Origin: Hydrogenophaga sp.
GTDB taxonomy: Bacteria > Pseudomonadota > Gammaproteobacteria > Burkholderiales > Burkholderiaceae_C
Length of the DNA: 64,000 nucleotides
Assembly: GCF_014773545.1 (NCBI RefSeq)
Contig: NZ_SDDV01000003.1
Span: 1 to 64,000, forward strand
Reading direction: 5' to 3'
This document shows positions 35,832 to 45,641 of this stretch, in pieces. Under the pieces are notes generated by a model. The model saw only the letters and a program-made list of their open reading frames with translations, was not told where the DNA came from and made no database searches. A program made the translations under genes and the position numbers. Every line of letters begins with the position of its first letter. Position 1 is the stretch's first letter.

Positions 35832-36848
35832 TCAAGCCGCCGCGCGTTGCAACCGGTCGCGCACGCCGTCCCAGGCCGGGCCAGCCGGTGGCGTCTCGAC
35901 CCAGATCAGGCGCACGCCGGTCGCGTCGAGCTCGCGCAAGGTGGCAAACAGCGCCTGCGCGGCAGCAGCGGCGTCGTCGGGCATGCGGCGCAGCCGCAGA
36001 CCCGGCGCCGGCCTGAGCGGCGCGCGCGCGTACACCGCGACCTGGTCTGCCGCCGGTCCGAGCAGGTCGAGCGCGGCCTGCAACTGCGGCGCCGACATCA
36101 GGCGCACGCGCGCGCGCGGCGCATAGTGCGATTCGAGCGTGCCCGAAGCGCGCGGCGCGCCGGCGTCTCGCACCTGCAAGGCCAATCCGCAGGCGGCCTG
36201 CAACTGCGCCGGAGTCAGCACGCCGGGGCGCAGCAGCACCGGCTGGCTGCGCGTGCAATCCACGATGGTCGATTCGATGCCCACCGGGCAAGCACCGCCG
36301 TCCAGAATCAGCAGCTCGTCGTCGCTCAGGTCAGCAAACTCTTGCGCCACGTGCTGCGCGGTAGTGGGGCTGACACGGCCAAAGCGATTCGCGCTGGGCG
36401 CGGCCACGCCGCGCACGCCGTGCGCCTGGGCAGCAGCCAGCAGCGCCTGCGCCAGCGGATGCGCCGGGCAGCGCAGGCCAATGGAGTCCTGGCCGCCCGC
36501 AGCGCTGGTCGCCACAAAGGGGCGACGCGGCAGAATCAGGGTCAGCGGGCCAGGCCAGAAAGCTTGCATCAGCGCCAGCGCAAACGGCGGCAGCTCGCGC
36601 GCGTAGTGCTCGACCCCGGCGCGCCAGCCCTGCGTGCCGGCACCGCTGGCCAGGTGCACGATCAGCGGGTGTTCGCTCGGGCGGCCCTTGGCGGCAAAGA
36701 TGCGCTGCACCGCGCTGGCGTTGTCGGCATCGGCCGCCAGGCCATAAACGGTTTCGGTCGGCAGGCCCAGCAGCGCGCCCGCCGCCAGCCGCTGCGCCGC
36801 CTGTTCGATGGCGGCGGGGTCGGTAGCCGGGAGCAGCAAGGGCGGCAT
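35832..36848 (-). CDS. sua5: L-threonylcarbamoyladenylate synthase (Sua5 type)
   Basis: 338 residues. The N-terminal YrdC domain (~10-205) has LLGLPTETVYGLAADADN, IFAAKGRPSEHPLIVHL, GLRCPAHPLAQALL and VAAPSANRFGRVSPTTAQHV. The C-terminal ~120 residues form the Sua5 domain after SGTLESHYAPRA. It makes threonylcarbamoyl-AMP from Thr, bicarbonate and ATP for t6A37 in tRNA. It lies downstream of purE-purK on the same strand, with a 67-base gap to purK. Confidence 0.93.
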   Translation of the reverse strand: MPPLLLPATDPAAIEQAAQRLAAGALLGLPTETVYGLAADADNASAVQRIFAAKGRPSEHPLIVHLASGAGTQGWRAGVEHYARELPPFALALMQAFWPGPLTLILPRRPFVATSAAGGQDSIGLRCPAHPLAQALLAAAQAHGVRGVAAPSANRFGRVSPTTAQHVAQEFADLSDDELLILDGGACPVGIESTIVDCTRSQPVLLRPGVLTPAQLQAACGLALQVRDAGAPRASGTLESHYAPRARVRLMSAPQLQAALDLLGPAADQVAVYARAPLRPAPGLRLRRMPDDAAAAAQALFATLRELDATGVRLIWVETPPAGPAWDGVRDRLQRAAA

Positions 36849-36915
36849 GACAGGGCTTGAGTGGGGTGGTGGGCCGCGCCGGGTTGCGCTGGCGCTGCAC
36901 CTGGTGCCAGCGGCT

Positions 36916-38145
36916 TCAATCGGCCAGGCCCAGCAAGGCCTGCGCCTGCACGCTGGTCTGACGCAGTTGCGCCACGCTGGGCGCGGTGATGTTGATGTGG
37001 CCCATTTTGCGGCCGTGCCGGGCTTGCAGTTTTCCGTACAGGTGCAGGTGTGTTCCTGGCAGCGCCAGCACCTGGTCCCAGGGTGGCGAGACCGCCTGTT
37101 CGCTGCGCTGGCTGCGCTGCGCGTTTGGCTCGAACCACAGATCACCCAGCAGGTTGAGCATGAGGGCCGGGCTGTGCTGGCGCGGCGTGGGCAGCGGCAG
37201 GCCAGCCAGCGTGCGCACCTGGGCATCGAACTGCGACAGATCGCAGGCGTCTTGCGTGTAATGCCCGCTGTTGTGCGGGCGCGGCGCCATTTCGTTGACC
37301 ACCAGTTCGAGCGCAGCGGCGCCCGCTGACACGATGAAATACTCGACACAGAGCACGCCCACGTAGTCGAGCTGCTGCGCCAGCGCCGCCGTGCTGGCCT
37401 GCGCGCGCTGTGCCAGCGCCTCGGGCAGCACGCCGGGGTAGACCTCGGTGCGCGTCAAGATGCCGCCCTGGTGGGTGTTTTTCTGCACCGGAAAGCTGAC
37501 GCAGGCACCGTTGGCACTGCGCGCGACGAGCACCGAACATTCGGCCTGCAGATCGAGCATTTTTTCCAGCACGCAACTGACTTGGCCCAACTGTTCCCAG
37601 GCGTCAACCAGTTCGGCCCGGGTGGCCACGCGCACCTGGCCCTTGCCGTCGTAGCCCAGGCGGGCGGTTTTCAAAATACCGGGCAGCAGCTCGTGCGCTG
37701 CACCCGCGGCTGCCGCTGCGCTGTCAATGACCGCGTAAGGCGCGGGGCGCACACCGCTGTGCGGCGCACAGCGCAGAAAAAGGTTTTTTTCCTGCACCCG
37801 GTCTTGCGCCAGCGCCACGCAGGCGGCCGACGGCGCCACCCGCCGCTGCGCGCCCAGGCTCAGCAGCGCCGGTGCCGGCACGTTCTCGAACTCGGTGGTG
37901 ACGGCGTCGCAGCGCTGCATCAACTGGGCCAGGCCTTGCTGGTCGTCGAACGCGGCTCGAATGTGGTAGTGGCTGATGAGCCCGGCCGGACTCGCCGGGT
38001 CGGGGTCGAGCACCGCCGTGAAGTAGCCCATGGCCTGCGCGGCCTGCACGAACATGCGGCCCAACTGGCCACCACCCATCACACCCAGGGTGATTTGCTG
38101 GCCGCTTGGCGAAGTGCTGCCGGGCAGCAAGGGTTGAAAACTCAT
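36916..38145 (-). CDS. purK: N5-carboxyaminoimidazole ribonucleotide synthase
   Basis: 409 residues, ATP-grasp fold. LGVMGGGQLGRMFVQAAQAMGY opens the protein, followed by ATP-grasp blocks GILKTARLGYDGKGQVRVAT, YVGVLCVEYFIV and the metal-binding NEMAPRPHNSGHYTQDACDLSQFDAQ. It carboxylates AIR with bicarbonate and ATP. It begins 12 bases after the purE stop and forms a purE-purK unit. Confidence 0.95.
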   Translation of the reverse strand: MSFQPLLPGSTSPSGQQITLGVMGGGQLGRMFVQAAQAMGYFTAVLDPDPASPAGLISHYHIRAAFDDQQGLAQLMQRCDAVTTEFENVPAPALLSLGAQRRVAPSAACVALAQDRVQEKNLFLRCAPHSGVRPAPYAVIDSAAAAAGAAHELLPGILKTARLGYDGKGQVRVATRAELVDAWEQLGQVSCVLEKMLDLQAECSVLVARSANGACVSFPVQKNTHQGGILTRTEVYPGVLPEALAQRAQASTAALAQQLDYVGVLCVEYFIVSAGAAALELVVNEMAPRPHNSGHYTQDACDLSQFDAQVRTLAGLPLPTPRQHSPALMLNLLGDLWFEPNAQRSQRSEQAVSPPWDQVLALPGTHLHLYGKLQARHGRKMGHINITAPSVAQLRQTSVQAQALLGLAD

Positions 38146-38157
38146 GCGTGCATCGGA

Positions 38158-38646
38158 TCAAAGCGGCAGCGTCATGGCGCGCGCGGCCTCGGTTTGCGCG
38201 TTGCGAAAAGCCTGGAGTTTTGTGCGCAACATCGGGTTTTCGTTGGCCAGCAGCGCCAGGGCAAACAGCGCCGCGTTGGCCGCGCCTGCGCTGCCAATGG
38301 CAAAAGTGGCCACCGGCACGCCCTTGGGCATCATCACAATGCTGTGCAGCGAGTCCACACCAGCCAGGTGCTTGCTGGCCACCGGCACGCCCAGCACCGG
38401 CAGCAGCGTCTTGGCCGCGATCATGCCCGGCAGGTGCGCAGCACCACCGGCGCCGGCAATGATGACCTTGAGGCCGCGACCGAGCGCGGCATCGGCGTAG
38501 GCAAACATGTCGTCGGGCGTGCGGTGCGCCGAGAGCACGCGCGCCTCGAAGCCGATGCTGAAATCCTGCAGCAACTGCACGGCGTGCTGCATGGTGTCCC
38601 AGTCGCTGCTGGAGCCCATGACCACGCCCACCTGGATGGGGTTCAT
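38158..38646 (-). CDS. purE: N5-carboxyaminoimidazole ribonucleotide mutase
   Basis: 162 residues, the usual class I PurE length. [21 protein letters not shown] is the substrate-binding N-terminus; [14 protein letters not shown] carries the catalytic His, and [18 protein letters not shown] and [23 protein letters not shown] follow. It converts N5-CAIR to CAIR in purine synthesis. purK follows on the same strand. Confidence 0.96.
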   Translation of the reverse strand: MNPIQVGVVMGSSSDWDTMQHAVQLLQDFSIGFEARVLSAHRTPDDMFAYADAALGRGLKVIIAGAGGAAHLPGMIAAKTLLPVLGVPVASKHLAGVDSLHSIVMMPKGVPVATFAIGSAGAANAALFALALLANENPMLRTKLQAFRNAQTEAARAMTLPL

Positions 38647-38794
38647 ACGAAAGCCTTGTGCATGGCCGCTGGCGCACGGCCCTAAGAACAAAACCGGCCC
38701 TGCGCGGCCCGGCTCCGGTAAAGTGTCGATTTTACAATTCGCGCCGACGACTGCTGCGCCACCCCCACCACTCCTGCTTGCCAGACCCACTGCC

Positions 38795-39685
38795 ATGATC
38801 AACGTCAGCCTTGCCAACTTTGAAACCGAAGTCATCGAAGCCTCGATGCACACCCCCGTACTGGTGGACTTCTGGGCCCCCTGGTGCGGTCCATGCAAGG
38901 TCATCGGCCCGCTGTTGGAAAAAATAGAAGCCGCCTACGCAGGCCGCTTCAAGCTGGTCAAGATCGACTCCGACCAGGAGCAGCAGCTCGCAGCCGCCTT
39001 CGGCATCAAAAGCATCCCGACCTGCGTGCTGCTGATGAACGGTCAGCCGGTGGACGGCTTTGCCGGCGCCCTGCCAGAAGGCCAGATCAAGGCTTTTCTG
39101 GACAAGCACGTGCCCAGCCCAGAAGAAATCGAAGCCGAGGCGCAAGAAGAAGACGCGCTGGCTGCGCTGGCCGCGGGCGACGTGCAAGGCGCGCTGGACA
39201 AGCTGCACGCGGCACTGAAGATCGACCCCGACAACGACGACGCGCGCTTCGATCTGGTCAGGCTGCTGCTGGAGCAAGAGCTGGATGACGAGGCCAAGCT
39301 GGTTTTTTCGCCTGTCATCGCCAAGGCCGCAAGCGTGCGCCGGCTCGACGCACTGGCGCACTGGATGCGCGCGCGCGACGCCCAGCTTGCCAGCGAGGCC
39401 GAGCTGCGCGCCGCGATTGGCGCCAACAAACGCGACTTCCCGGCCCGTTTCGCTCTGGCGCAGCGGCTAATGGCGCAACGCCGCTGGACCGAGGCAATGG
39501 ATGAGCTGCTGGAAATTCTGCTGCGCGACAAGGGCTGGAGCGAAGAACTGGCGCGCAAAACCTACATCGCCATTCTCGAGCTCATCGAGCCGCCCAAGGT
39601 CAAGGTGGCCGAAGGCCAGGTGCCGCCGCAAGACCCGACGCTGGCAAGCTACCGGCGCCGGCTCTCGAGCGTGGTGCTGAGCTGA
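38795..39685 (+). CDS. cnoX: Thioredoxin-TPR protein, YbbN/CnoX type
   Basis: 296 residues. The N-terminal thioredoxin fold has the WCGPC active site in [24 protein letters not shown] and the cis-Pro in [11 protein letters not shown]. The C-terminal half contains TPR-like helices ([39 protein letters not shown]). E. coli YbbN (CnoX) is a holdase working with GroEL and DnaK, but lacks CxxC; here CGPC is intact, so oxidoreductase activity is likely. It stands on the opposite strand between purE and purC. Confidence 0.9.
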   Translation: MINVSLANFETEVIEASMHTPVLVDFWAPWCGPCKVIGPLLEKIEAAYAGRFKLVKIDSDQEQQLAAAFGIKSIPTCVLLMNGQPVDGFAGALPEGQIKAFLDKHVPSPEEIEAEAQEEDALAALAAGDVQGALDKLHAALKIDPDNDDARFDLVRLLLEQELDDEAKLVFSPVIAKAASVRRLDALAHWMRARDAQLASEAELRAAIGANKRDFPARFALAQRLMAQRRWTEAMDELLEILLRDKGWSEELARKTYIAILELIEPPKVKVAEGQVPPQDPTLASYRRRLSSVVLS

Positions 39686-39708
39686 AGACCTCAGCGCCGC
39701 TGGGCTTC

Positions 39709-40617
39709 TCAGCCCAGCAAGCGCGTCAGCACTTGCTGGTACTTGGCGGCGGTTTTCTCGATCACTTCTTGCGGCAGGCGCGGTGCCGGTGCGGTTTTGT
39801 CCCAAGGCCTGCCGTTGACTGGGGCGCGCTCGAGCCAGTCGCGCAGGTACTGCTTGTCAAAACTCGGCGGGTTGCTGCCCACGGCGTACTGCTCGGCGGG
39901 CCAGTAGCGCGAACTGTCGGGCGTGAGCACCTCGTCCATCAGCACCAGACGGCCGCCCGCGTCCAACCCGAATTCGAACTTGGTATCGGCAATGATGATG
40001 CCCTTGTTCCAGGCGATCTGTGCCGCCGCCTGGTAAAGCGCCATCGACAGCGCCCGGATCTGCTGCGCCAGCGCCGGTCCGACCAGCTCGACCGTGCGCT
40101 CGAACGTGATGTTTTCGTCGTGCTCGCCCACGGCCGCCTTGGCCGCCGGGGTGTAGATCGGCTCGGGCAGTTGGGCGGCATTTTGCAGCCCGGCCGGCAG
40201 CGGCACGCCGCAGACCGACTGCGTGGCCTGGTACTCCTTCCAGCCGCTGCCGGCCAAGTAGCCACGCACCACCGCCTCGATCGGAATCGGCCGCAGGCGC
40301 TGCACCAGCATCGAACGCCCCCTGACCTGTTCGACCTCGTCAGCAGCCACCACACTCTCGGGCGCTTGACCGGTCAAATGAATCGGGCAGATGTCGAGCC
40401 CGCGCGGGCCAAGCCGATCGAACCAGAACAATGAGAGCCGGGTCAGCAACTCACCCTTGCCGGGAATCGGCTCGCCCATGATGACGTCGAAGGCGCTGAT
40501 GCGGTCCGACGCCAGCATCAGGATACGGTCGTCACCGACCGCGTAGTTATCGCGCACCTTGCCGCGCGCCAGCAAGGGCAGGGATTTGAGAGCCGAGGTG
40601 TGCAAAGCAGCAATCAT
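39709..40617 (-). CDS. purC: Phosphoribosylaminoimidazole-succinocarboxamide synthase
   Basis: 302 residues, the longer SAICAR synthetase form. Visible are [67 protein letters not shown] and [31 protein letters not shown]. It joins aspartate to CAIR. It is encoded on the same strand as fba and pyk but is separated from fba by a strong terminator, so it has its own promoter. Confidence 0.96.
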   Translation of the reverse strand: MIAALHTSALKSLPLLARGKVRDNYAVGDDRILMLASDRISAFDVIMGEPIPGKGELLTRLSLFWFDRLGPRGLDICPIHLTGQAPESVVAADEVEQVRGRSMLVQRLRPIPIEAVVRGYLAGSGWKEYQATQSVCGVPLPAGLQNAAQLPEPIYTPAAKAAVGEHDENITFERTVELVGPALAQQIRALSMALYQAAAQIAWNKGIIIADTKFEFGLDAGGRLVLMDEVLTPDSSRYWPAEQYAVGSNPPSFDKQYLRDWLERAPVNGRPWDKTAPAPRLPQEVIEKTAAKYQQVLTRLLG

Positions 40618-40652
40618 GGTCTATGTGAACAAAGCAGGGCTGGTGGCGGCGC

Positions 40653-40687
40653 AGAAAGAAAAAAGCCCGTTGCAGATCCAACGGGCT
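40653..40687 (-). terminator. Rho-independent terminator of fba
   Basis: On the minus strand AGCCCGTTG and CAACGGGCT form a 9-bp stem with a 6-base loop, followed immediately by TTTTTTC. It lies just past the fba stop codon and before purC. Confidence 0.92.
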
Positions 40688-40707
40688 GGAGCCCAATTAT
40701 CGCCGGA

Positions 40708-41787
40708 TCAGCCAAGGGCTGATTCCTTGACCTGCTGCGCGAGTTCGCCGCGCGCGTATCGGGCTGCCATCACCGACAGGCTCTGGCCTTTGATTTTTCC
40801 GCCCTGCCCTTCGCAACCAAACTCCAGGTAGCGCTGCTTGCAAATCGCCTGCGCGGCGGCGCGCGCGGGCTTGAGCCACTCGCGGGCGTCGAACTTGTCC
40901 GGATTTTCGGCCATGAACTGGCGTACCGCGCCGGTCATCGCCAGCCGGATGTCGGTGTCGATGTTGATCTTGCGCACGCCGTAGCGAATCGCCTGCTGAA
41001 TTTCCTCCACCGGCACGCCGTAGGTTTCCTTCATCTTGCCGCCGTACTGGTTGATGCGCGCCAGCAGGTCTTGCGGCACGCTGCTGGATCCGTGCATCAC
41101 CAGATGCGTGTTCGGAATGCGGGCGTTGATTTCTTTCACCCGGCTGATGGCCAGAATATCGCCGGTGGGCTTGCGGCTGAATTTGTAGGCGCCGTGGCTG
41201 GTGCCGATGGCAATCGCCAGCGCGTCGACCTGTGTGGCCAGCACGAAGCGAGCCGCTTCTTCGGGGTCGGTCAGCATCTGGCTGTGGTCGAGTTTGCCCA
41301 CCGCGCCGACGCCGTCTTCCTCGCCCGCCTCACCGGTCTCGAGGGAGCCCAGACAACCCAGTTCGCCTTCGACTGTGACGCCGACTGGGTGTGCCAGCTC
41401 GACCACCTGGCGCGTCACCTGCACGTTGTAATCAAAACTGGCCGGCGTCTTGCCATCTTCGTGCAGCGAGCCGTCCATCATCACCGAACCAAAGCCGAGC
41501 GCGATCGCCCCCTGGCAAATCGCCGGGCTCTGGCCATGATCCTGGTGCATCACCAGCGGAATATGTGGATACGCCTCGACGGCGGCCTGAATCAGGTGCT
41601 TGATGAACGCCTCACCGGCGTATTTGCGGGCTCCGGCGCTGGCCTGCAAAATCACCGGCGCGCCGGTTTCGTCGGCGGCCGCCATGACGGCCTGCACCTG
41701 TTCGAGGTTGTTGACGTTGAACGCCGGAATGCCGTAGCCGTTGACGGCGGCGTGGTCTAGCAGTTCGCGCATGGAGACAAGCGCCAT
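40708..41787 (-). CDS. fba: Fructose-bisphosphate aldolase class II
   Basis: 359 residues, zinc-dependent class II type of the longer CbbA-like subgroup. Visible are [47 protein letters not shown] (zinc His and catalytic Asp), [46 protein letters not shown] and [14 protein letters not shown]. The start is the ATG at 41787 with AAAGGGAA upstream. It cleaves fructose-1,6-bisphosphate or works in gluconeogenesis. pyk lies 104 bases upstream. Confidence 0.96.
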   Translation of the reverse strand: MALVSMRELLDHAAVNGYGIPAFNVNNLEQVQAVMAAADETGAPVILQASAGARKYAGEAFIKHLIQAAVEAYPHIPLVMHQDHGQSPAICQGAIALGFGSVMMDGSLHEDGKTPASFDYNVQVTRQVVELAHPVGVTVEGELGCLGSLETGEAGEEDGVGAVGKLDHSQMLTDPEEAARFVLATQVDALAIAIGTSHGAYKFSRKPTGDILAISRVKEINARIPNTHLVMHGSSSVPQDLLARINQYGGKMKETYGVPVEEIQQAIRYGVRKINIDTDIRLAMTGAVRQFMAENPDKFDAREWLKPARAAAQAICKQRYLEFGCEGQGGKIKGQSLSVMAARYARGELAQQVKESALG

Positions 41788-41891
41788 AACATTCCCTTTC
41801 AAGGCAGTTGGTAACCGGTCTGTAATTCTTTAGATTCTACCGTTCCCACACTAGCGCCAGGGTGACTGGCGCAGCGCCCCAGCCTGGCCGC

Positions 41892-43325
41892 TCAGGCGGC
41901 GCGACAGATTTTCAAGGTGTTGGTCCCGCCAGCCTGCCCCATCGGCTCGCCAAAGGTGATGGCGTAGACGTCACCGCTGTTGACGATGGCGCGCTCTTTC
42001 AAGTGCGCCTCGGCGTCGGCCAGCGCCGTGTCGCGGTCGGTGCTGGTGGCCATGAGCAGCGGGCGCACATTGCGATACAGCGCCATGCGGCGCTGCGTCG
42101 AGCGGCTGGAGGTGACGGCGTAGATCGGCATGCGCACGTTATGCCGACTCATCCACAGGGCAGTCGAACCCGAGTCGGTCAGCGCCACGATCGCCTTCGC
42201 GCCCAGGTAATGCGCCGTAAACAGCGCGCCCATGGCGATCGACTGGTCGATGCGTTGAAACGTCTTGCCCTTGAAGGCAGCACCCAGTTCGCTGTACTCG
42301 GTTTTTTCTGCTTCACGGCAGATGTTGGCCATTTCCTTGACGGTCTCGAGTGGGTACTTGCCGGCCGCGGTTTCGGCGCTCAGCATCACCGCGTCGGTGC
42401 CGTCGAGCACGGCGTTGGCCACGTCGCTGACCTCGGCGCGTGTGGGCACCGGGTTGACGATCATCGACTCCATCATCTGCGTGGCCGTGATGACCACCTT
42501 GTCCATCTCGCGCGCCAGCCGGATCATGTGCTTTTGCAGCGCCGGCACGGCCGCGTTGCCGACTTCGACCGCCAAGTCACCGCGCGCGACCATGATGCCG
42601 TCCGATACCTGCAAAATGCTGGCCAGCGCCGGAATCGCCTCGGCGCGTTCTATCTTGGCGATCAGCGCTGCTTTGTGCCCGATCGACGCACCGGCCACGT
42701 TGCAGAGCTGGCGCGCCAGTTCCATGTCGGACGCGCTCTTGGGAAAACTGACCGCCACGTAGTCGGCCAGCAGGCCGATGGCGGTCTTGATGTCGTCCAT
42801 GTCCTTGGCCGTCAGCGCCGGTGCGGTCAAGCCGCCACCTTCCTTGTTGATGCCCTTGTTGTTCGACAACTCACCGCCGAGCTTGACGCGGGTGTGCACC
42901 GCCGGGCCGACCACCCGGTCCACCGTGAGCACGATCAGACCGTCGTTGAGCAGCAATGTGTCGCCCGCCTTGACCTCGCGCGGCAGCTCCTTGTAGTCCA
43001 GCCCAACGCCGTTGACATCGCCCGGCTCGCTGCGCGAGGCATCGAGCACAAAGGGCTGCCCCGGCTCCAGCAGCACCTTGCCCTGGACAAATTTGCCGAC
43101 CCGGATTTTCGGGCCTTGCAGGTCGGCCATGATGCCGACCTCGACCCCGACGCGCTGCGCCGCTGCGCGCACCATGGCAGCGCGGTCAATGTGGTCTTGC
43201 GCCGTGCCATGCGAAAAATTCAGCCGCACCACGTTCACGCCAGCGCGAATCATCGCCTCCAGCAAAACGGGATCGCTAGACGCTGGGCCGAGGGTGGCGA
43301 CGATTTTGGTGGCGCGGTGCAGCAT
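41892..43325 (-). CDS. pyk: Pyruvate kinase
   Basis: 477 residues. Visible are TKIVATLGPASSDPVLLEAMIRAGVNVVRLNFSHG, the active-site block IIAKIERAEAI-like LIAKIERAEAIPAL, VARGDLAVEVG, ITATQMMESM and DGTDAVMLSAETAAGKYPLETV. It makes pyruvate and ATP from PEP and ADP. A palindromic TGTAAT-N3-ATTTCA site lies 38 bases before the start, matching the HexR consensus at 14 of 15 positions. ppsA in the same window performs the reverse step. Confidence 0.97.
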   Translation of the reverse strand: MLHRATKIVATLGPASSDPVLLEAMIRAGVNVVRLNFSHGTAQDHIDRAAMVRAAAQRVGVEVGIMADLQGPKIRVGKFVQGKVLLEPGQPFVLDASRSEPGDVNGVGLDYKELPREVKAGDTLLLNDGLIVLTVDRVVGPAVHTRVKLGGELSNNKGINKEGGGLTAPALTAKDMDDIKTAIGLLADYVAVSFPKSASDMELARQLCNVAGASIGHKAALIAKIERAEAIPALASILQVSDGIMVARGDLAVEVGNAAVPALQKHMIRLAREMDKVVITATQMMESMIVNPVPTRAEVSDVANAVLDGTDAVMLSAETAAGKYPLETVKEMANICREAEKTEYSELGAAFKGKTFQRIDQSIAMGALFTAHYLGAKAIVALTDSGSTALWMSRHNVRMPIYAVTSSRSTQRRMALYRNVRPLLMATSTDRDTALADAEAHLKERAIVNSGDVYAITFGEPMGQAGGTNTLKICRAA

Positions 43326-43363
43326 GAAAGGATTCTCCAGGGGATGTGATGGACAGGCAACGA

Positions 43364-43378
43364 TGTAATTTTATTTCA
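43364..43378. promoter_or_regulatory. Probable HexR operator upstream of pyk
   Basis: TGTAATTTTATTTCA differs at one position from the palindromic HexR consensus TGTAATWWWATTACA known from gammaproteobacteria. A further ATTACA half-site is at 43395-43400. The site lies 38-53 bases before pyk, and pyk is a typical HexR target. A hexR-like gene is at 56198. Confidence 0.65.
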
Positions 43379-43895
43379 AGTATTCACGCAATAAATTACA
43401 ACGAAGTTACGGCTTGCTGAACTTCAGGGGCTTGAAGGACCGTCAGACCCATAAATACGCCTGCGGATGAAAGGCGCCACGTCCTTTCCCCGTTCGGACA
43501 AGCTGCTGCGCAGGAGGCTGCGCTGATCCTGCCACGCCAGCCACACCGCTGGGCCAAAGTGCGGCGTTTCGGCCGCTGACGGCGTGGCCACCATAGACTT
43601 GCCTGGCGGCGGACGACTTCAAGCCCGCGGCGAGGCCCCCATAGGCGCAAGGGTTTTCGTGCGAGACGGCCCCCATAGATGGCGCAGCGCCAACCCTTAC
43701 CCATGTGTCGGCCGAGGTTTGGCAAGCCCCAAAAAAAGCCCAGGAGCCGGGAATTCGGAGCCGGTGACAGGCGGCGGGCTTTCTGTGCCGCAATTTCCTT
43801 GTCCAGCGCAAAATCCCTCGCCGCCACAAATATCGCGCCCCGAACCAGGCATTTATCGCGACGCGTTTGAACCGGCGCCGGATCGCCTTTACTCC
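43379..43895. other. Long region without a supported gene upstream of pyk
   Basis: About 520 bases beyond the pyk operator. Several overlapping open frames exist on both strands, for example a minus-strand frame of 128 codons (43443-43829). None shows a recognisable domain, a convincing ribosome-binding site or normal composition. I see no clear RNA gene or terminator. It may be degraded sequence next to the damaged sigma-factor locus. Confidence 0.5.
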
Positions 43896-44105
43896 CTATT
43901 CGTCGTTGTCGGCGCCGTAGTTGCGCCACTGCTTCATCGCATGGCGCATGGTCAGCACCTGGCGCTCAAAGGTCGGGCAGGCCTTGCAGATGGCCATGTG
44001 CACACGCAACGCCAGTTGCTCGGCCAGTGGCAGATCGCGGTCTTCCCGGGCGATGACCAGGGCGGTCACTTCCTTGCAGGAACGCATCAGCGGCAGTTTC
44101 TTCAT
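43896..44105 (-). CDS. Small zinc-finger (zf-HC2) anti-sigma-like protein
   Basis: 69 residues starting MKKLPLMRSCKEVTALV. The Cys/His pattern SCKEV ... LRVHMAICKAC matches the zf-HC2 zinc-binding fold of small anti-sigma factors (C-x...-H-xxx-C-xx-C). It starts eight bases after the end of a truncated ECF sigma gene, the normal sigma/anti-sigma order. With the sigma gene broken, this protein has probably lost its direct target. Confidence 0.75.
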   Translation of the reverse strand: MKKLPLMRSCKEVTALVIAREDRDLPLAEQLALRVHMAICKACPTFERQVLTMRHAMKQWRNYGADNDE

Positions 44106-44113
44106 CAGGGCAT

Positions 44114-44397
44114 TCACGGGGCAGCAAACCAGTTCAATTCCAGGCATTCGCGCAGGCGCAAACGGGCACGGTGCAGCTGGACGTACAGGTTGGTCGGTGT
44201 CAAGGCCAGCTCCTTACAGATGTCTTCGCTCGACATTTCCAGCCACTCGCGCATGAGGAACAGACGCCCCTGTACCGGCGGCAGCTTCTCGGTGCAAGCG
44301 TCCAGGATGCTCATGAACTGGCGGCTCCTGAGGTCCTGCTCCGGGTTGCCCCAGTCGGCCGGTTTCTCTGCGAAGTGTCCGCCGGTCTTGAATGGAC
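44114..44397 (-). pseudogene. ECF sigma factor, N-terminal part lost at IS boundary
   Basis: The frame from the IS edge reads ASPFKTGGHFAEKPADWGNPEQDLRSRQF, then sigma-70 region 4: LDACTEKLPPVQGRLFLMREWLEMSSEDICKELALTPTNLYVQLHRARLRLRECLELNWF. Region 2 and the start are absent. They do not reappear beyond the IS, where only ~120 bases separate it from algR. The remnant includes the DNA-binding helix-turn-helix, but a working sigma factor is not possible. Confidence 0.85.
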
Positions 44398-44430
44398 TTG
44401 CCCCGTTTTCACGGACGGTTTGAAGACTCT

Positions 44431-45357
44431 TCAGAGAGCATGAATTTCAGGTGATTGTGTCAGGGGTAGTGAATTCTGGTGTTTCCTTTCAAAGTTGATG
44501 GGTGATATGTGACCCAGAGCGGAGTGCCTGCGCCGCGGGTTGTACCAAGCCTCAATCCAGGTGAAGACGGCGGTGCGAGCCTCAGCCTTGGTGCGCCAGC
44601 TGCGCCGGGCAATCAACTCGCATTCCAGACTGGTAAAGAAGCTTTCAGCCATGGCGTTGTCGTAGGCATCACCGACCGTGCCCGTGGAGGGCCGCACGCC
44701 CATTTCCTGACAGCGTTTGCCAAAGGCCAGGCTGGTGTATTGGCTACCCTGGTCAGAATGGTGAATCACCGAACCGGGCTTGCGGGTGTGCAACGCCATG
44801 TTCAGCGCCGCCACCACCAAATCGGCGGTCATGTGCTCGCCAAAAGCCCAGCCCACCACCTTGCGGCTGTAGACATCGAGCACCACAGCCAGGTAAATGA
44901 AGCCCGCCCAGCTCGGGATATAGGTCATGTCGGCCACCCACAACTCGTTGATGTTGTGGGCTACAAAATGGCGGTTGACCAAGTCTGGAGCAGGCCGCTG
45001 ACGCTTGTCGCGCTCGGTGGTCACGACATAACCCCGGCGGCGGCTCACACCGCGCATGCCGCCTTGACGCATCAGGCGGGCAATGCGCTTGCGGCTGGCT
45101 GTGACTCCCATCTCGATGAGGTCGGCTCGCACACGCGGCATACCGTAGGTTTCATCGCTGGCCACAAACGCCTGCCGGATTTTCGCGCTCAATGCCTGAT
45201 TGGCCAATGCCCGGGCGCAGGGTGTGCGCTGGCGCCAGTCGTAGAAACCACTGCAGGAGACTTTGAGGGTACGGCACATGGTCTTGATGGGTAGGTCGGC
45301 CTGGTTCGCTGCAATCAGCGCGTAGACGGTGTGGACGTCGGCGCGCCGTTGTGCGCA
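44431..45357 (-). CDS. IS3-family transposase OrfB (integrase core)
   Basis: About 308 residues in the -1 frame relative to OrfA. An HTH_21-type region (KIRQAFVASDETYGMPRVRADLIEMGVTASRKRIARLMRQGGMRG) precedes the DDE core: Asp in LWVADMTYIPSWAGFIYLAVVLD, Asp in VIHHSDQGSQYTS and Glu in NAMAESFFTSLECEL, followed by YNPRRRHSALGHISP. No good start codon is present at the natural N-terminus, so it is probably made as an OrfAB product by programmed frameshifting; MCRTLKVS at 45279 is the first internal ATG. Confidence 0.88.
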   Translation of the reverse strand, partial: CAQRRADVHTVYALIAANQADLPIKTMCRTLKVSCSGFYDWRQRTPCARALANQALSAKIRQAFVASDETYGMPRVRADLIEMGVTASRKRIARLMRQGGMRGVSRRRGYVVTTERDKRQRPAPDLVNRHFVAHNINELWVADMTYIPSWAGFIYLAVVLDVYSRKVVGWAFGEHMTADLVVAALNMALHTRKPGSVIHHSDQGSQYTSLAFGKRCQEMGVRPSTGTVGDAYDNAMAESFFTSLECELIARRSWRTKAEARTAVFTWIEAWYNPRRRHSALGHISPINFERKHQNSLPLTQSPEIHAL

Positions 45358-45641
45358 AACCAGGCCGTAGCCTTTGCCAAGATGTCGCGCTCCATCTGGA
45401 CTTGTCTGAACTTGCGGCGCAGTTCCATGAGCTCTTGGCGCTCTGCCGCGTTGAGCGCGGCGTAGGCAGCGCCCTGCGTCGTGGCTGGGGCGATCACCCC
45501 AGCGCGGCGAACCCAGGCCAGGATGGATGTGACATGGCAACCAAACTCCTGTGCCAACTCACTGGGCTTGCGTCCAGCTTGCACCAGCTCGACCATTTGT
45601 TGACGGAACGCAGCCGGATACAGCGGCTTCGGTATGGGCAT
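45315..45641 (-). CDS. IS3-family transposase OrfA
   Basis: 108 residues with an N-terminal helix-turn-helix (YPAAFRQQMVELVQAGRKPSELAQEFGCHVTSILAWVRRAG) and a C-terminal leucine-zipper-like helix (LNAAERQELMELRRKFRQVQMERDILAKATAWF). It binds the IS ends and supplies the N-terminus of the OrfAB transposase after frameshifting near the MERDILAKA region. It is intact, so the element may still be mobile. Confidence 0.9.
   Translation of the reverse strand: MPIPKPLYPAAFRQQMVELVQAGRKPSELAQEFGCHVTSILAWVRRAGVIAPATTQGAAYAALNAAERQELMELRRKFRQVQMERDILAKATAWFAHNGAPTSTPSTR

Noticed and set aside
41803-41850. Possible HexR site upstream of fba (TGTAATTCTTTAGATTC)
   Set aside because: Only one half-site matches; the second half lacks the ATTACA pattern.
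43443-43829. Hypothetical 128-codon minus-strand gene in the pyk upstream gap
   Set aside because: No ribosome-binding site, no domain, and several overlapping frames are equally open; kept only as a note in the region entry.
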